This document shows positions 8,678 through 16,438 of a stretch of DNA of 42,698 nucleotides, piece after piece. This stretch comes from Bacteroides sp. CAG:1060_57_27 (lineage in GTDB: Bacteria > Bacteroidota > Bacteroidia > Bacteroidales > UBA932), in NCBI GenBank assembly GCA_001915575.1, contig MNQT01000019.1:1-42698 (forward strand), read 5' to 3'. The notes below the pieces were generated by a model, which saw nothing but the letters and a program-made list of their open reading frames with translations, had not been told where the DNA came from and made no database searches. The translations under genes were made by a program, and so were the position numbers. Numbering within the stretch: position 1 is the stretch's first letter; every line of letters begins with the position of its first letter.

Positions 8678-8766
8678 GGAGAGGTGGGTGAGTGGCTGAA
8701 ACCACCGGTTTGCTAAACCGACGTACGGGTTATACCGTACCACGAGTTCGAATCTCGTCCTCTCCG
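8678..8766 (+). tRNA. tRNA-Ser(GCU)
   Basis: The acceptor arms GGAGAGG (8678-8684) and CCTCTCC (8759-8765) pair perfectly, with discriminator G8766. The anticodon GCT is at 8712-8714 in the loop TTGCTAA. The long variable arm (GTACGGGTTATACCGTAC) identifies a serine class II tRNA, and the T-arm GAGTTCGAATCTC is intact. CCA is not encoded. It reads AGC/AGU codons. Confidence 0.97.
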
Positions 8767-8783
8767 CAGCGTCGGACCAGCGC

Positions 8784-8821
8784 AAAAAAAATCCTGCAAA
8801 TCGTTGATTTGCAGGATTTTT
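8784..8821. terminator. Bidirectional terminator between tRNA-Ser and the EF-G paralogue
   Basis: A perfect 11-bp stem TCCTGCAAATC / GATTTGCAGGA with a GTT loop is flanked by an A-run on the left and a T-run on the right. It can stop the tRNA transcript on the plus strand and the EF-G paralogue transcript on the minus strand. Confidence 0.9.
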
Positions 8822-8836
8822 CATTATGTAGCGATA

Positions 8837-10954
8837 CTATTCGTCGGCACCCTCGGCTGCGGCGTACTCCGCAAGCAGCTTGGTCTGCACATCACCCGGA
8901 ACGGGCTGATAGTCGGCGAACTCCATCTTGAAGGTCGCGGAACCGGAAGTAAGGGAGCTGAGAGTCGTGGAATAACGGTAGAGCTCCGCAAGAGGAACCC
9001 TCGCCTTAAGCACCGAGAAGCCCTTGTCAGAACCTATGTCGCCAAGGATTCCCCTGCGGTTCTGGAGGTCTGACATGCAGGCGCCCTGATATTCCACAGG
9101 AGTCATCACCTCTACATTGTAGATAGGCTCCATAATCTTCGGGCCTGCCTCGCGGAACGCCTCCTTGAACGCGTTGCGCGCTGCGAGCACGAACGATATT
9201 TCGTTGGAGTCCACCGGATGCATCTTGCCGTCGTACACATACACGCGTATGTCGCGGGCATACGAACCGGTAAGCGGGCCTTCGGTCATCTTCTCGTTTA
9301 TACCCTTCAGGATGGCAGGCATGAAGCGGGCGTCGATCGCACCGCCGACCACGCAGTTGTAGAACTCGAGTTTTCCGCCCCACTCGAGGTCGTAAGACTC
9401 CTGGGTCTTGATGTTCATGACCTGCTCCTTACCGTTGATCTTGAAGCTCTTGGGAGCCTCCACGCCCTCTTCGTAGGGGCAGATCAGCAGAGACACCTCT
9501 CCGAACTGGCCGGCACCGCCGGACTGCTTCTTGTGGCGGTAGGTCGCCGTAGCGGTCTTGGTGATAGTCTCGCGATAGGGAATCTTCGGAGCGAAGAGTT
9601 CCACATCGAGCTTGAACTCGTTGTTCAGGCGCCACTTGACTATGTTGATATGCTGCTCGCCGTTGCCGCTGAGTATGGTCTGGCGCAGCTCCTTGGAATA
9701 TTCAACTATGACGGTGGGATCCTGGGAGGCTATCTTCTTGAGCGCGTCGCCGAGCTTCTGCTCGTCCTGCTGCACCTTGGCCTTGATTGCGCAGCGGTAC
9801 TTGGGGGCGGGGAACACTATCTTCTCGCTGACCACTCCCGAGCCGGGCTGGGAAAGCGTGATGTTGGAGCGTCCGTTCTTGAGCTTGACCGTACATCCGA
9901 GGTCACCGGCATGCAGTACGGGCACGGCCTCCTTCTTCTGTCCGGCAACGGCATATACGGCGGACAGACGTTCCTTGTTGCCTGAGGCGGGGTCTTCGAG
10001 ATCCATTCCGGAACTGATGCTTCCGCCCATGACCTTGAAGTAGGACACCTCTCCGAGATGCGGCTCGACATCGTTCTTGTATATGAACAGCGAGGCGGGA
10101 GCGTTCTCGTCGGCCTTCGGGGCGGGAGCGACGTTCTTTATGAACTCCAGCAGCCTCTTGACTCCTATATCCTTCTTTGCGCTCGTGCAGAATACGGGAT
10201 AGACGTCTCCGGATACGATTCCGATATTGAGGCCCTTGCGGATTTCGTCCTCGGTGAGGTCTCCGGAATCGAAGAACTTCTCCATGAGGGTGTCGTCATA
10301 CACGGCAGCCCTCTCTATGAGTTCCTGACGCACCTCGGCGGCCCTGTCGGCGATTTCGGCGGGAATCGGGAGATCCTCCCTGGTACCGTTGGCGTCCTTG
10401 AAATGATAGTACTTGTTCATCAGGGTATCCACGAACCCGTCGAAGCCGGGGCCGGGATTCACGGGGAACTGGACATAAACGACCTTCGAGCCGAGAGCCT
10501 CGCCGATAGAATGCTGTACGGCCTCCCAGTCGGCTTTCTCGGAATCGAGCTGGTTGACGGCTATTATAAGGGGTATCTTATGCTCCGCCGCAAGGCGCAG
10601 GAAATTGTCGGTGCCGACCTCGACGCCGTGCTGTGCGTTGAGCACAAGCACGCCGCAGTCGCACACGGAGAATGCGGAATATGCCCCGCCCACGAAGTCG
10701 TCGGCGCCGGGAGTGTCGATGAAATTGACCTTTGCGCCCATGAATTCCGCATACAGCGGAGTCGCGTAAATCGATCTCTGGTTGATCTTCTCGAGCTCGT
10801 CATTGTCGGATACGGTGTTCTTCTCCTCCACGGAGCCTCGCCTGTCGATGACCTTGCCCTCGAAGAGCATGGCTTCAGACAACGTGGTCTTGCCGGACTT
10901 GGTAGCGCCGAGAAGGACCACGTTGCGGATTTCTTTGGTTGAATATTCTTTCAT
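8837..10954 (-). CDS. EF-G paralogue (EF-G2-like) with altered GTPase residues
   Basis: The 705-residue protein has all EF-G domains, from the G domain (about 1-260) to the C-terminal fold, and belongs to the translocase family. The P-loop GATKSGKT (16-23) is intact. However, the switch II signature reads DTPGADDF (80-87), with Ala84 where canonical EF-G has the catalytic His. Switch I reads QRSIYATP where RGITI is normal, so the Mg-coordinating Thr is replaced, and the G4 motif is NQLD (134-137) rather than NKxD. As I recall, Bacteroides thetaiotaomicron has an EF-G2 that lacks GTPase activity and supports translation during starvation; this protein looks like that class by inference. It is monocistronic with its own promoter and terminator. 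Confidence 0.88.
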   Translation of the reverse strand: MKEYSTKEIRNVVLLGATKSGKTTLSEAMLFEGKVIDRRGSVEEKNTVSDNDELEKINQRSIYATPLYAEFMGAKVNFIDTPGADDFVGGAYSAFSVCDCGVLVLNAQHGVEVGTDNFLRLAAEHKIPLIIAVNQLDSEKADWEAVQHSIGEALGSKVVYVQFPVNPGPGFDGFVDTLMNKYYHFKDANGTREDLPIPAEIADRAAEVRQELIERAAVYDDTLMEKFFDSGDLTEDEIRKGLNIGIVSGDVYPVFCTSAKKDIGVKRLLEFIKNVAPAPKADENAPASLFIYKNDVEPHLGEVSYFKVMGGSISSGMDLEDPASGNKERLSAVYAVAGQKKEAVPVLHAGDLGCTVKLKNGRSNITLSQPGSGVVSEKIVFPAPKYRCAIKAKVQQDEQKLGDALKKIASQDPTVIVEYSKELRQTILSGNGEQHINIVKWRLNNEFKLDVELFAPKIPYRETITKTATATYRHKKQSGGAGQFGEVSLLICPYEEGVEAPKSFKINGKEQVMNIKTQESYDLEWGGKLEFYNCVVGGAIDARFMPAILKGINEKMTEGPLTGSYARDIRVYVYDGKMHPVDSNEISFVLAARNAFKEAFREAGPKIMEPIYNVEVMTPVEYQGACMSDLQNRRGILGDIGSDKGFSVLKARVPLAELYRYSTTLSSLTSGSATFKMEFADYQPVPGDVQTKLLAEYAAAEGADE

Positions 10955-11005
10955 TTCAGTATTATTAATTATTAAAGTATTTCGGTTCTGCCCGCGGGCA
11001 ACTCA

Positions 11006-11036
11006 CAAATCTAATAAAAAAGGCTTCGAATAACAA
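11006..11036 (-). promoter_or_regulatory. Promoter of the EF-G paralogue
   Basis: On the minus strand TTG (11036-11034), a 20-bp spacer and TAGATTTG (11013-11006) match the Bacteroidota promoter. The predicted start is near 10999, giving a leader of about 45 nt. Confidence 0.55.
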
Positions 11037-11051
11037 TACGCATTTGAACAA

Positions 11052-11285
11052 TCAATACAAGTTTTCTGCCATTTCCGCCTCCGACCTGCGGTATATTGAA
11101 AATATTTCATTTCCGCCCAGGCCGAGCTCGTCGGTCAGAACGGCGTCGAAAGTCTCCTCGTCCAGACCAAGATAACGGCACACCGATCCGAAATCGATTC
11201 CGGTGTCGAGATATATCCGGGCCTCGTTCATCATTTCCGCGAAAAGCGCGTACTTGCCTGCAAGCATCGTGTCTGTCATAAGCAT
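11052..11285 (-). CDS. Small hypothetical protein, possible degenerate HTH
   Basis: This encodes about 77 residues from ATG 11285 (a second ATG is at 11279; the longer frame begins with a GTG and a Cys-rich stretch I consider untranslated). The segment FGSVCRYLGLDEETFDAVLTDELG resembles the helix-turn-helix part of AraC-like proteins, but most of that family's domain is missing. No function is assigned. It sits upstream of the EF-G paralogue on the same strand and faces away from the XRE regulator. Codon usage resembles the neighbours. It may instead be a lineage-specific protein without DNA binding. Confidence 0.55.
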   Translation of the reverse strand: MLMTDTMLAGKYALFAEMMNEARIYLDTGIDFGSVCRYLGLDEETFDAVLTDELGLGGNEIFSIYRRSEAEMAENLY

Positions 11286-11446
11286 ATCTCTTTTCGGCAA
11301 AAATGGGCCATCGTGTCCACAAATGCAACACACACAGACACGGAAGGACTTAAGAATCTTGTAATTTTCCGTTTTTTAACGACGATTGTATCAATTTTAT
11401 GAACACTATCCACAAATCCAGGCACAAGACACTATGGCGGAGCGTT

Positions 11447-11454
11447 TATTTTTG
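11447..11454 (+). promoter_or_regulatory. -7 box TATTTTTG of the XRE regulator
   Basis: An exact TAnnTTTG match lies 22 bp before the ATG at 11477, predicting a short leader of about 15 nt. No good -33 element is visible. The rest of the 190-bp divergent gap (11286-11476) shows nothing else I can name. Confidence 0.5.
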
Positions 11455-11476
11455 AGACCGCAAAGCACTCCGTCCG

Positions 11477-11881
11477 ATGATTACAGACAACGAACATACC
11501 AACATACGCAAACTCAGGGAAAGCCTGGGCCTGTCCCAAACTGCGATGGCTGACGAACTCGGCATAGGACGCACCACATATGTGAACTTCGAAACCGGAA
11601 AGACACGGCTCTACTGCAAGACACTGTGCAAGTTCGCGGCATACATGGGGAAAAGCGAAAAGGAGGTGCTTCAGGGCGGAGGCCCCGGAGGAGTGCTGTC
11701 CGAAGAGTCCGGCTGGAAAGAGCAGCGCAGCAGGCTCATAGAGGACTACGAGCAAAGGCTGCAGGGCCTCAGGGACAAATACGAGGCGGCAGAACGGGTA
11801 ATCCAGTCGAACGAAATCACGATAAAGACCCTCACGGACACCAACAGGTTCCTTCTCAAGCAGCTCGGCAAGGGAGAATGA
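11477..11881 (+). CDS. XRE-family transcriptional regulator with C-terminal coiled coil
   Basis: The product is 134 residues. Residues about 8-62 form an HTH_3 domain (IRKLRESLGLSQTAMADELG, then TYVNFETGKTR), which binds DNA. A Gly-rich linker near 66-75 leads to a strongly heptad-like helix (about 78-130), likely a dimerisation coiled coil. The target is unknown. It could regulate itself or the divergent small gene. It lies 47 bp upstream of rnhB, which has its own -7 box, so the two need not be co-regulated. A small GCGC hairpin at 11882-11894 separates them. Confidence 0.85.
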   Translation: MITDNEHTNIRKLRESLGLSQTAMADELGIGRTTYVNFETGKTRLYCKTLCKFAAYMGKSEKEVLQGGGPGGVLSEESGWKEQRSRLIEDYEQRLQGLRDKYEAAERVIQSNEITIKTLTDTNRFLLKQLGKGE

Positions 11882-11913
11882 GCGCTTTAGGCGCAAGCTC
11901 AGCAAAAAATGAC

Positions 11914-11921
11914 TAACTTTG
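11914..11921 (+). promoter_or_regulatory. -7 box TAACTTTG abutting the rnhB start codon
   Basis: An exact consensus box ends seven bases before the ATG at 11929, so the predicted transcription start falls at or next to the A of the start codon. This suggests a leaderless mRNA. No TTTG is present at -33. Confidence 0.55.
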
Positions 11922-11928
11922 CGGTATT

Positions 11929-12540
11929 ATGCCTCGCAAAACCTGTCTGTTGAGCTGCATGCATCCGGGAGCGACCGAAGCCGGATGCGACGAAGCGGGA
12001 AGGGGCCCTATCGCGGGGCCGGTCTTCGCCGCGGCGGTGATACTTCCCGACGGGTTCGGCCATCCCCTGCTGGACGACTCCAAGAAGATGAGCCCCAAGG
12101 CAAGAGCCCTGCTGCGCACCATAATAGAAAAGGAGGCCGTAGCGTGGGCGGTGGAAGAAGTCGGCGTAGAGGAAATCGACACCCTGAACATATTATGGGC
12201 GTCCGTCACGGGGATGCAGAGGGCGGTACGGAAGCTTTCCGTAAGGCCCGACTTCCTGCTCGTGGACGGGAACCGCTTCCGCCCCATGGAGGGTTACGAC
12301 TACACCTCGGTCGTGCACGGCGACGCCATATATGCGAGCATCGCGGCCGCTTCGGTGCTCGCCAAGACCCACAGGGACGAAAGGATGCTGGAGCTTGCAA
12401 GGGAATATCCCGAGTACGGCTGGGAGAGCAACATGGGATATCCAACGCCCGAACACATCGAGGCGCTCAGACGCTACGGCCCTACACCCTACCACCGCAG
12501 GTCGTTCCACCCGAAAGCACTGGAACCGACCCTGTTCTGA
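11929..12540 (+). CDS. rnhB: Ribonuclease HII
   Basis: RNase HII nicks RNA-DNA hybrids and removes single ribonucleotides from DNA. In this 203-residue protein the motif GCDEAGRGPIAGPVFAAAV gives Asp21-Glu22. Asp113 (LLVDGNRF) and Asp132 (HGDAIYASIAAASVLAK) complete the acidic metal-binding set, and the C-terminal GYPTPEHIEALRRYGPTPYHRRSF is diagnostic. The start at 11929 is the first ATG after the promoter box. A slightly longer N-terminus than E. coli (MPRKTCLLSCMHPG) precedes the core. It is the first gene of a plus-strand run with the S46 peptidase, mrp and rsmA. Confidence 0.96.
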   Translation: MPRKTCLLSCMHPGATEAGCDEAGRGPIAGPVFAAAVILPDGFGHPLLDDSKKMSPKARALLRTIIEKEAVAWAVEEVGVEEIDTLNILWASVTGMQRAVRKLSVRPDFLLVDGNRFRPMEGYDYTSVVHGDAIYASIAAASVLAKTHRDERMLELAREYPEYGWESNMGYPTPEHIEALRRYGPTPYHRRSFHPKALEPTLF

Positions 12541-12579
12541 AACCATACCTGTCCTGAGAAATCATAAAAAACATACACG

Positions 12580-14565
12580 ATGAAACGTCTTATTATCAGT
12601 ATCGCGGCCGCCCTGGCCCTTCTCTCGCCCGTAAGAGCCGACGAAGGCATGTGGCTGCTTCCCCTTCTCGAGAAAATCAACAGCGAGGCTCTCGCGAACC
12701 TCGGCTCGCGCCTGACCCCCGAGCAGATCTACAGCGTCAACCACTCTTCGATCAAGGATGCCGTCGTACAGTTCGGAGGAGGATGCACCGGCGAAATCAT
12801 CTCCGGCAACGGCCTGCTCGTGACCAACCACCACTGCGGATACTCCTCTATCCAGGCCCTCTCCACCGAAGAGCACAACTACCTCGAAGACGGATACTGG
12901 GCGATGAACCTCTCCGAGGAGATTCCGGTACCCGGGCTCAGCGTGAAGTTCCTGCAGAGCATGACGGACGTCACCGACAAGGTCAGGAGCGAGAAGGCCC
13001 GCGAGAGGCTGCTCGACAAGGCCCGCAGGCAGAACCCCGACTGCACCGTGCAGCTTGTCAGCTTCTTCAACGACAATGTGCAGTACCTGGTGGTCTACAA
13101 GATCTACCGCGACGTACGCTTCGTCGGGGCTCCGCCCGCATCGATGGGCAAGTTCGGCGGCGACACCGACAACTGGATGTGGCCCCGCCATACCTGCGAC
13201 TTCTCGATGTTCAGGGTATACTCGGCGCCCGACGGTTCTCCCGCCGAATATTCCGAAGACAATGTGCCCATGATTCCAAAGAAGTTCCTCAGCATCTCGC
13301 TGAAAGGAGTGCAGGAAGGCGACTTCGCCATGATAATGGGCTATCCCGGCTCCACCCAGAGATACAAGACGGCGGCCGAACTTGCCGAGATGCTGGACAT
13401 CAACGGCATCCGCATCGATGCGAGGACCATACGCCAGGATCTTATATGGAAGGCGATGCGTTCAGACGACAAGGTAGCCCTCCAGTATGCAAGCAAGTAT
13501 GCATCTTCGTCCAACGGCTGGAAGAAATGGATAGGAATGGAGGAGGCGTTCGACAAGCTTGACGTGATAGGACGTCAGAAGGAGAAGGAGGCTGCCCTCG
13601 CACAGTGGATTGCCGGAGATCCCGCCCGCATGGAGAAATACGGGAATGCCGTCGGAGACATAGCCTCCGCCGTAGAGGCGCGCAGGCAGGGCTACGAACT
13701 GTACACCCTGCTGAGCGAAACGCTCGGCAACATCGAGCTGCTCGGCCTCACGAGAACGACATCCGATGACCCGTACAAGGATTACGATGCCGGCCTCGAC
13801 CTCGAGGTGGCCCTTGCGATGACCAGGCACTATCTCGACCGCGTACCCGAGAAATACCGCATGGACATAGATGAGGACGGCATAAGGGAGATGTTCCGCA
13901 ACAGCGCATACACCTCGGCCGAGAAGCTCGAGGCCGCCCGTGCCGAGGGCACGGACCTCGGAGCCGACCCCGCCGTGAAACTCGCGGCACAGCTCGCGGA
14001 CAACCTGACCATGGCCTTCAACATGAGGGCCGTCGGCAGCGATGCGATCGCAGACGGCTCCAAGCGCTATGCCGCAGCCCTGCTCGAATGGACCAGCGAC
14101 GAGCCCAGCTATCCCGACGCCAACATGACCTGCCGCCTGACCTACGGCACCGTAAAGGGCTACGAGCCCAAGGACGGAGTAGTCTACAAATACTACACTA
14201 CCCTGAACGGAGTCATAGAGAAGGAAGACCCCGACAACTACGAATTCACCGTGCCGCAGAAGGTCAAGGAGCTCTATGAGGCGGGCGACTACGGAATGTA
14301 TGCCGACGCCGACGGACAGCTGCACACCTGCTTCCTGACCAACCTCGACATCACCGGCGGCAACTCCGGCAGTCCCGTAATGGATGCCGACGGCAACCTC
14401 ATAGGCCTCGCGTTCGACGGCAACTGGGAAGCTATGAGCGGAGACGTTATCTTCGAGCCCAACCTCCAGAGGTGCATCTGCGTAGACATACGCTATGTGC
14501 TCTTCATGATGGACAAGTTCGGCGGTGCCGGCTATCTGCTCGACGAGATGGATATAGTGAGATGA
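12580..14565 (+). CDS. S46 family dipeptidyl peptidase, DPP7-type
   Basis: This is a 661-residue periplasmic exopeptidase releasing N-terminal dipeptides. The signal peptide is residues 1-20 (ending VRA). The chymotrypsin-fold triad is His85 (TNHHCGY), probably Asp207 (RHTCDFSMF) and Ser596 (GGNSGSP). Within S46, the residue 18 positions after the Ser sets P1 preference: Arg in DPP11 (acidic P1), Gly in DPP7 (hydrophobic P1). Here it is Gly614, in LAFDGNWE, so hydrophobic P1 is predicted. Its stop overlaps the mrp start (ATGA). Asaccharolytic Bacteroidales feed on such dipeptides, and the S9 and C69 peptidases nearby fit that lifestyle. Confidence 0.95.
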   Translation: MKRLIISIAAALALLSPVRADEGMWLLPLLEKINSEALANLGSRLTPEQIYSVNHSSIKDAVVQFGGGCTGEIISGNGLLVTNHHCGYSSIQALSTEEHNYLEDGYWAMNLSEEIPVPGLSVKFLQSMTDVTDKVRSEKARERLLDKARRQNPDCTVQLVSFFNDNVQYLVVYKIYRDVRFVGAPPASMGKFGGDTDNWMWPRHTCDFSMFRVYSAPDGSPAEYSEDNVPMIPKKFLSISLKGVQEGDFAMIMGYPGSTQRYKTAAELAEMLDINGIRIDARTIRQDLIWKAMRSDDKVALQYASKYASSSNGWKKWIGMEEAFDKLDVIGRQKEKEAALAQWIAGDPARMEKYGNAVGDIASAVEARRQGYELYTLLSETLGNIELLGLTRTTSDDPYKDYDAGLDLEVALAMTRHYLDRVPEKYRMDIDEDGIREMFRNSAYTSAEKLEAARAEGTDLGADPAVKLAAQLADNLTMAFNMRAVGSDAIADGSKRYAAALLEWTSDEPSYPDANMTCRLTYGTVKGYEPKDGVVYKYYTTLNGVIEKEDPDNYEFTVPQKVKELYEAGDYGMYADADGQLHTCFLTNLDITGGNSGSPVMDADGNLIGLAFDGNWEAMSGDVIFEPNLQRCICVDIRYVLFMMDKFGGAGYLLDEMDIVR

Positions 14566-15647
14566 CGGCCATGACAAGGGAAGATATAATGAACGCCCTC
14601 GCCGAGGTACACCACCCGGGGAGGAACGACAGGAGCATAGTCGAGCTCGGCTATGTACACGACATCGACATGAAGGACGGCTCGGTCTGCGTCACCCTGG
14701 CATTCTCGGGACGCAGGGATCCGCTCGCCGAATACATCATCGGAAGCGCCCGCGCCGCGCTGATACGCAACCTTCCGTCCGGGGTGAAGTCCGAGGTCAG
14801 GACCGTCGTGGTCGAAGAGACCAAAGAGAAGAAGAAACCCAATGTCAACGAACTCGGCGTCGAGCAGCTCAAGGATGTAAAGAACATAATAGGCATCGCC
14901 TCCGGCAAGGGAGGTGTCGGGAAGTCGACCGTGGCGGTCAACCTGGCCTGCGCCCTTGCAAGGCTCGGCTACAAGGTCGGACTCGCCGATGCGGATGTCT
15001 ACGGCCCCTCGGTCCCCACGATGACGGCGACCGAAGGCCTGAGCCCCATGGCCGAGGAGACAGCCGACGGGAAGGAACTCATCCTGCCCGTCGAGAAGTA
15101 CGGCGTCAAGTGGATGTCCATAGGCTACTTCGCCGAGAAGGGACAGGCCCTTATCTGGCGCGGGCCCATGGCCTGCAACGCCCTCAAGCAGATGATCCTC
15201 CAGGTGAAATGGGGCGAGCTGGATTTCCTGCTCATCGACATGCCTCCGGGAACAGGAGACATACACATCAGCCTGCTGCAGGACATCCCGGTAGACGGGG
15301 CGATAGTCGTGACCACTCCCCAGAAGGTGGCCCTCGCCGATGTCGAGAAGGGCGTGAACATGTTCCGCAACCCCGGTGTCGGCAAGCCCATATTCGGGCT
15401 CGTGGAGAACATGGCCTGGTTCACCCCCGAGGAACATCCCGACGAGAGATATTATATATTCGGCAAGGACGGAGGGGCTGAAATGGCATCCGCCCTCGGA
15501 ATAGACCTGCTCGGACGCATACCCCTCGTGCAGGGGCTCAGGGAAAGCGGCGATGCCGGGGAACCGGCGGCGCTGAGCTCGCGTCCGGACGGTGTCGCAT
15601 TCATCGAACTCGCAGGCAGGCTCGCCGGAAAGCTCGGCCTGAAGTAA
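14562..15647 (+). CDS. apbC: Mrp/ApbC-type P-loop ATPase, Fe-S cluster carrier
   Basis: The product is about 361 residues from ATG 14562 (or 358 from ATG 14571). An N-terminal MIP18/DUF59 domain (about 1-85) precedes a ParA/MinD-like ATPase with the deviant Walker A GIASGKGGVGKST. DADVYGPSVP and DMPPGTGD motifs are present. Mrp proteins bind and transfer 4Fe-4S clusters. The usual CxxC after ENM is absent: the stretch reads ENMAWFTPEEHPDERYYIFG. I recall this as the Bacteroidota form, so cluster binding may use other ligands or be lost. It is coupled to the S46 gene by ATGA overlap, and rsmA starts one base after its stop. Confidence 0.92.
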   Translation: MTAMTREDIMNALAEVHHPGRNDRSIVELGYVHDIDMKDGSVCVTLAFSGRRDPLAEYIIGSARAALIRNLPSGVKSEVRTVVVEETKEKKKPNVNELGVEQLKDVKNIIGIASGKGGVGKSTVAVNLACALARLGYKVGLADADVYGPSVPTMTATEGLSPMAEETADGKELILPVEKYGVKWMSIGYFAEKGQALIWRGPMACNALKQMILQVKWGELDFLLIDMPPGTGDIHISLLQDIPVDGAIVVTTPQKVALADVEKGVNMFRNPGVGKPIFGLVENMAWFTPEEHPDERYYIFGKDGGAEMASALGIDLLGRIPLVQGLRESGDAGEPAALSSRPDGVAFIELAGRLAGKLGLK

Positions 15648-15648
15648 T

Positions 15649-16416
15649 ATGGAAGTCCGCGCCAAGAAAGCCCTCGGCCAGCACTTCCTGACCGACAGGA
15701 GCATAGCCCGCAGCATCGTCGGGGCTCTCAGCCCCGGCGGCGTGAGGGACGTTCTGGAGATAGGACCCGGCACGGGAGTCCTCACAGGCTATCTGCTCGA
15801 AAGGGACGACATAGACCTGAAGCTGGTGGAACTTGACGGAGAGTCGGTAGACTACCTGCTGACCCATTTTCCCGGAATGCAGGGACGGCTCTACCAGGCT
15901 GACTACCTCAAGCTGGACATCCACAACATCTTCGGCGGGCAGTACCGCATAATAGGGAACTTCCCATACAACATCTCTTCGCAGATCTTCTTCAAGATAC
16001 TCGAAGACAGGGACAGGGTGCCCGAAGTCGTGTGCATGATACAGAAGGAAGTCGCGGAGCGTATAGCCGAGAAGCCCGGCAGCAAGACCTACGGGATATT
16101 GTCCGTGCTGCTCCAGGCCTGGTACGACATAGAATATGTACTGACGGTAGGTCCCGGTGCGTTCTGCCCTCCTCCCAAGGTGCATTCGGCCGTAATCCGG
16201 CTGCGGCGCAACCGGCGCGAAGAGCTCGGATGCGACGAAAGGCTGTTCAAGGCCGTGGTCAAGACGGCGTTCAACCAGCGCCGCAAGACCCTGCGCAATG
16301 CTCTGAAGCCGCTCCTGCCGGAAGGATTCGACAGTTCAGACCCCGTTTTCGAACTGCGCGCCGAAAGGCTTTCGGTCGAAGACTTCGTCGGCCTGACCCG
16401 GAAAATCGCAGGATAG
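15649..16416 (+). CDS. rsmA: 16S rRNA (A1518/A1519-N6,N6)-dimethyltransferase
   Basis: RsmA (KsgA) dimethylates two adjacent adenosines in helix 45 of 16S rRNA during 30S maturation, using SAM. The 255-residue protein opens with the family signature KKALGQHFLTD. The SAM-binding loop EIGPGTGVLTGYL follows, and the catalytic motif IV is NFPYN (NLPYN in most), within IIGNFPYNISSQI. The C-terminal NQRRKTLRNAL helical segment is also typical. It is the last gene of the rnhB-S46-mrp-rsmA run and converges on the YfhO gene with only 22 bp between stops. Confidence 0.96.
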   Translation: MEVRAKKALGQHFLTDRSIARSIVGALSPGGVRDVLEIGPGTGVLTGYLLERDDIDLKLVELDGESVDYLLTHFPGMQGRLYQADYLKLDIHNIFGGQYRIIGNFPYNISSQIFFKILEDRDRVPEVVCMIQKEVAERIAEKPGSKTYGILSVLLQAWYDIEYVLTVGPGAFCPPPKVHSAVIRLRRNRREELGCDERLFKAVVKTAFNQRRKTLRNALKPLLPEGFDSSDPVFELRAERLSVEDFVGLTRKIAG

Positions 16417-16438
16417 GGAACACCGATTCCCCGGGGAA

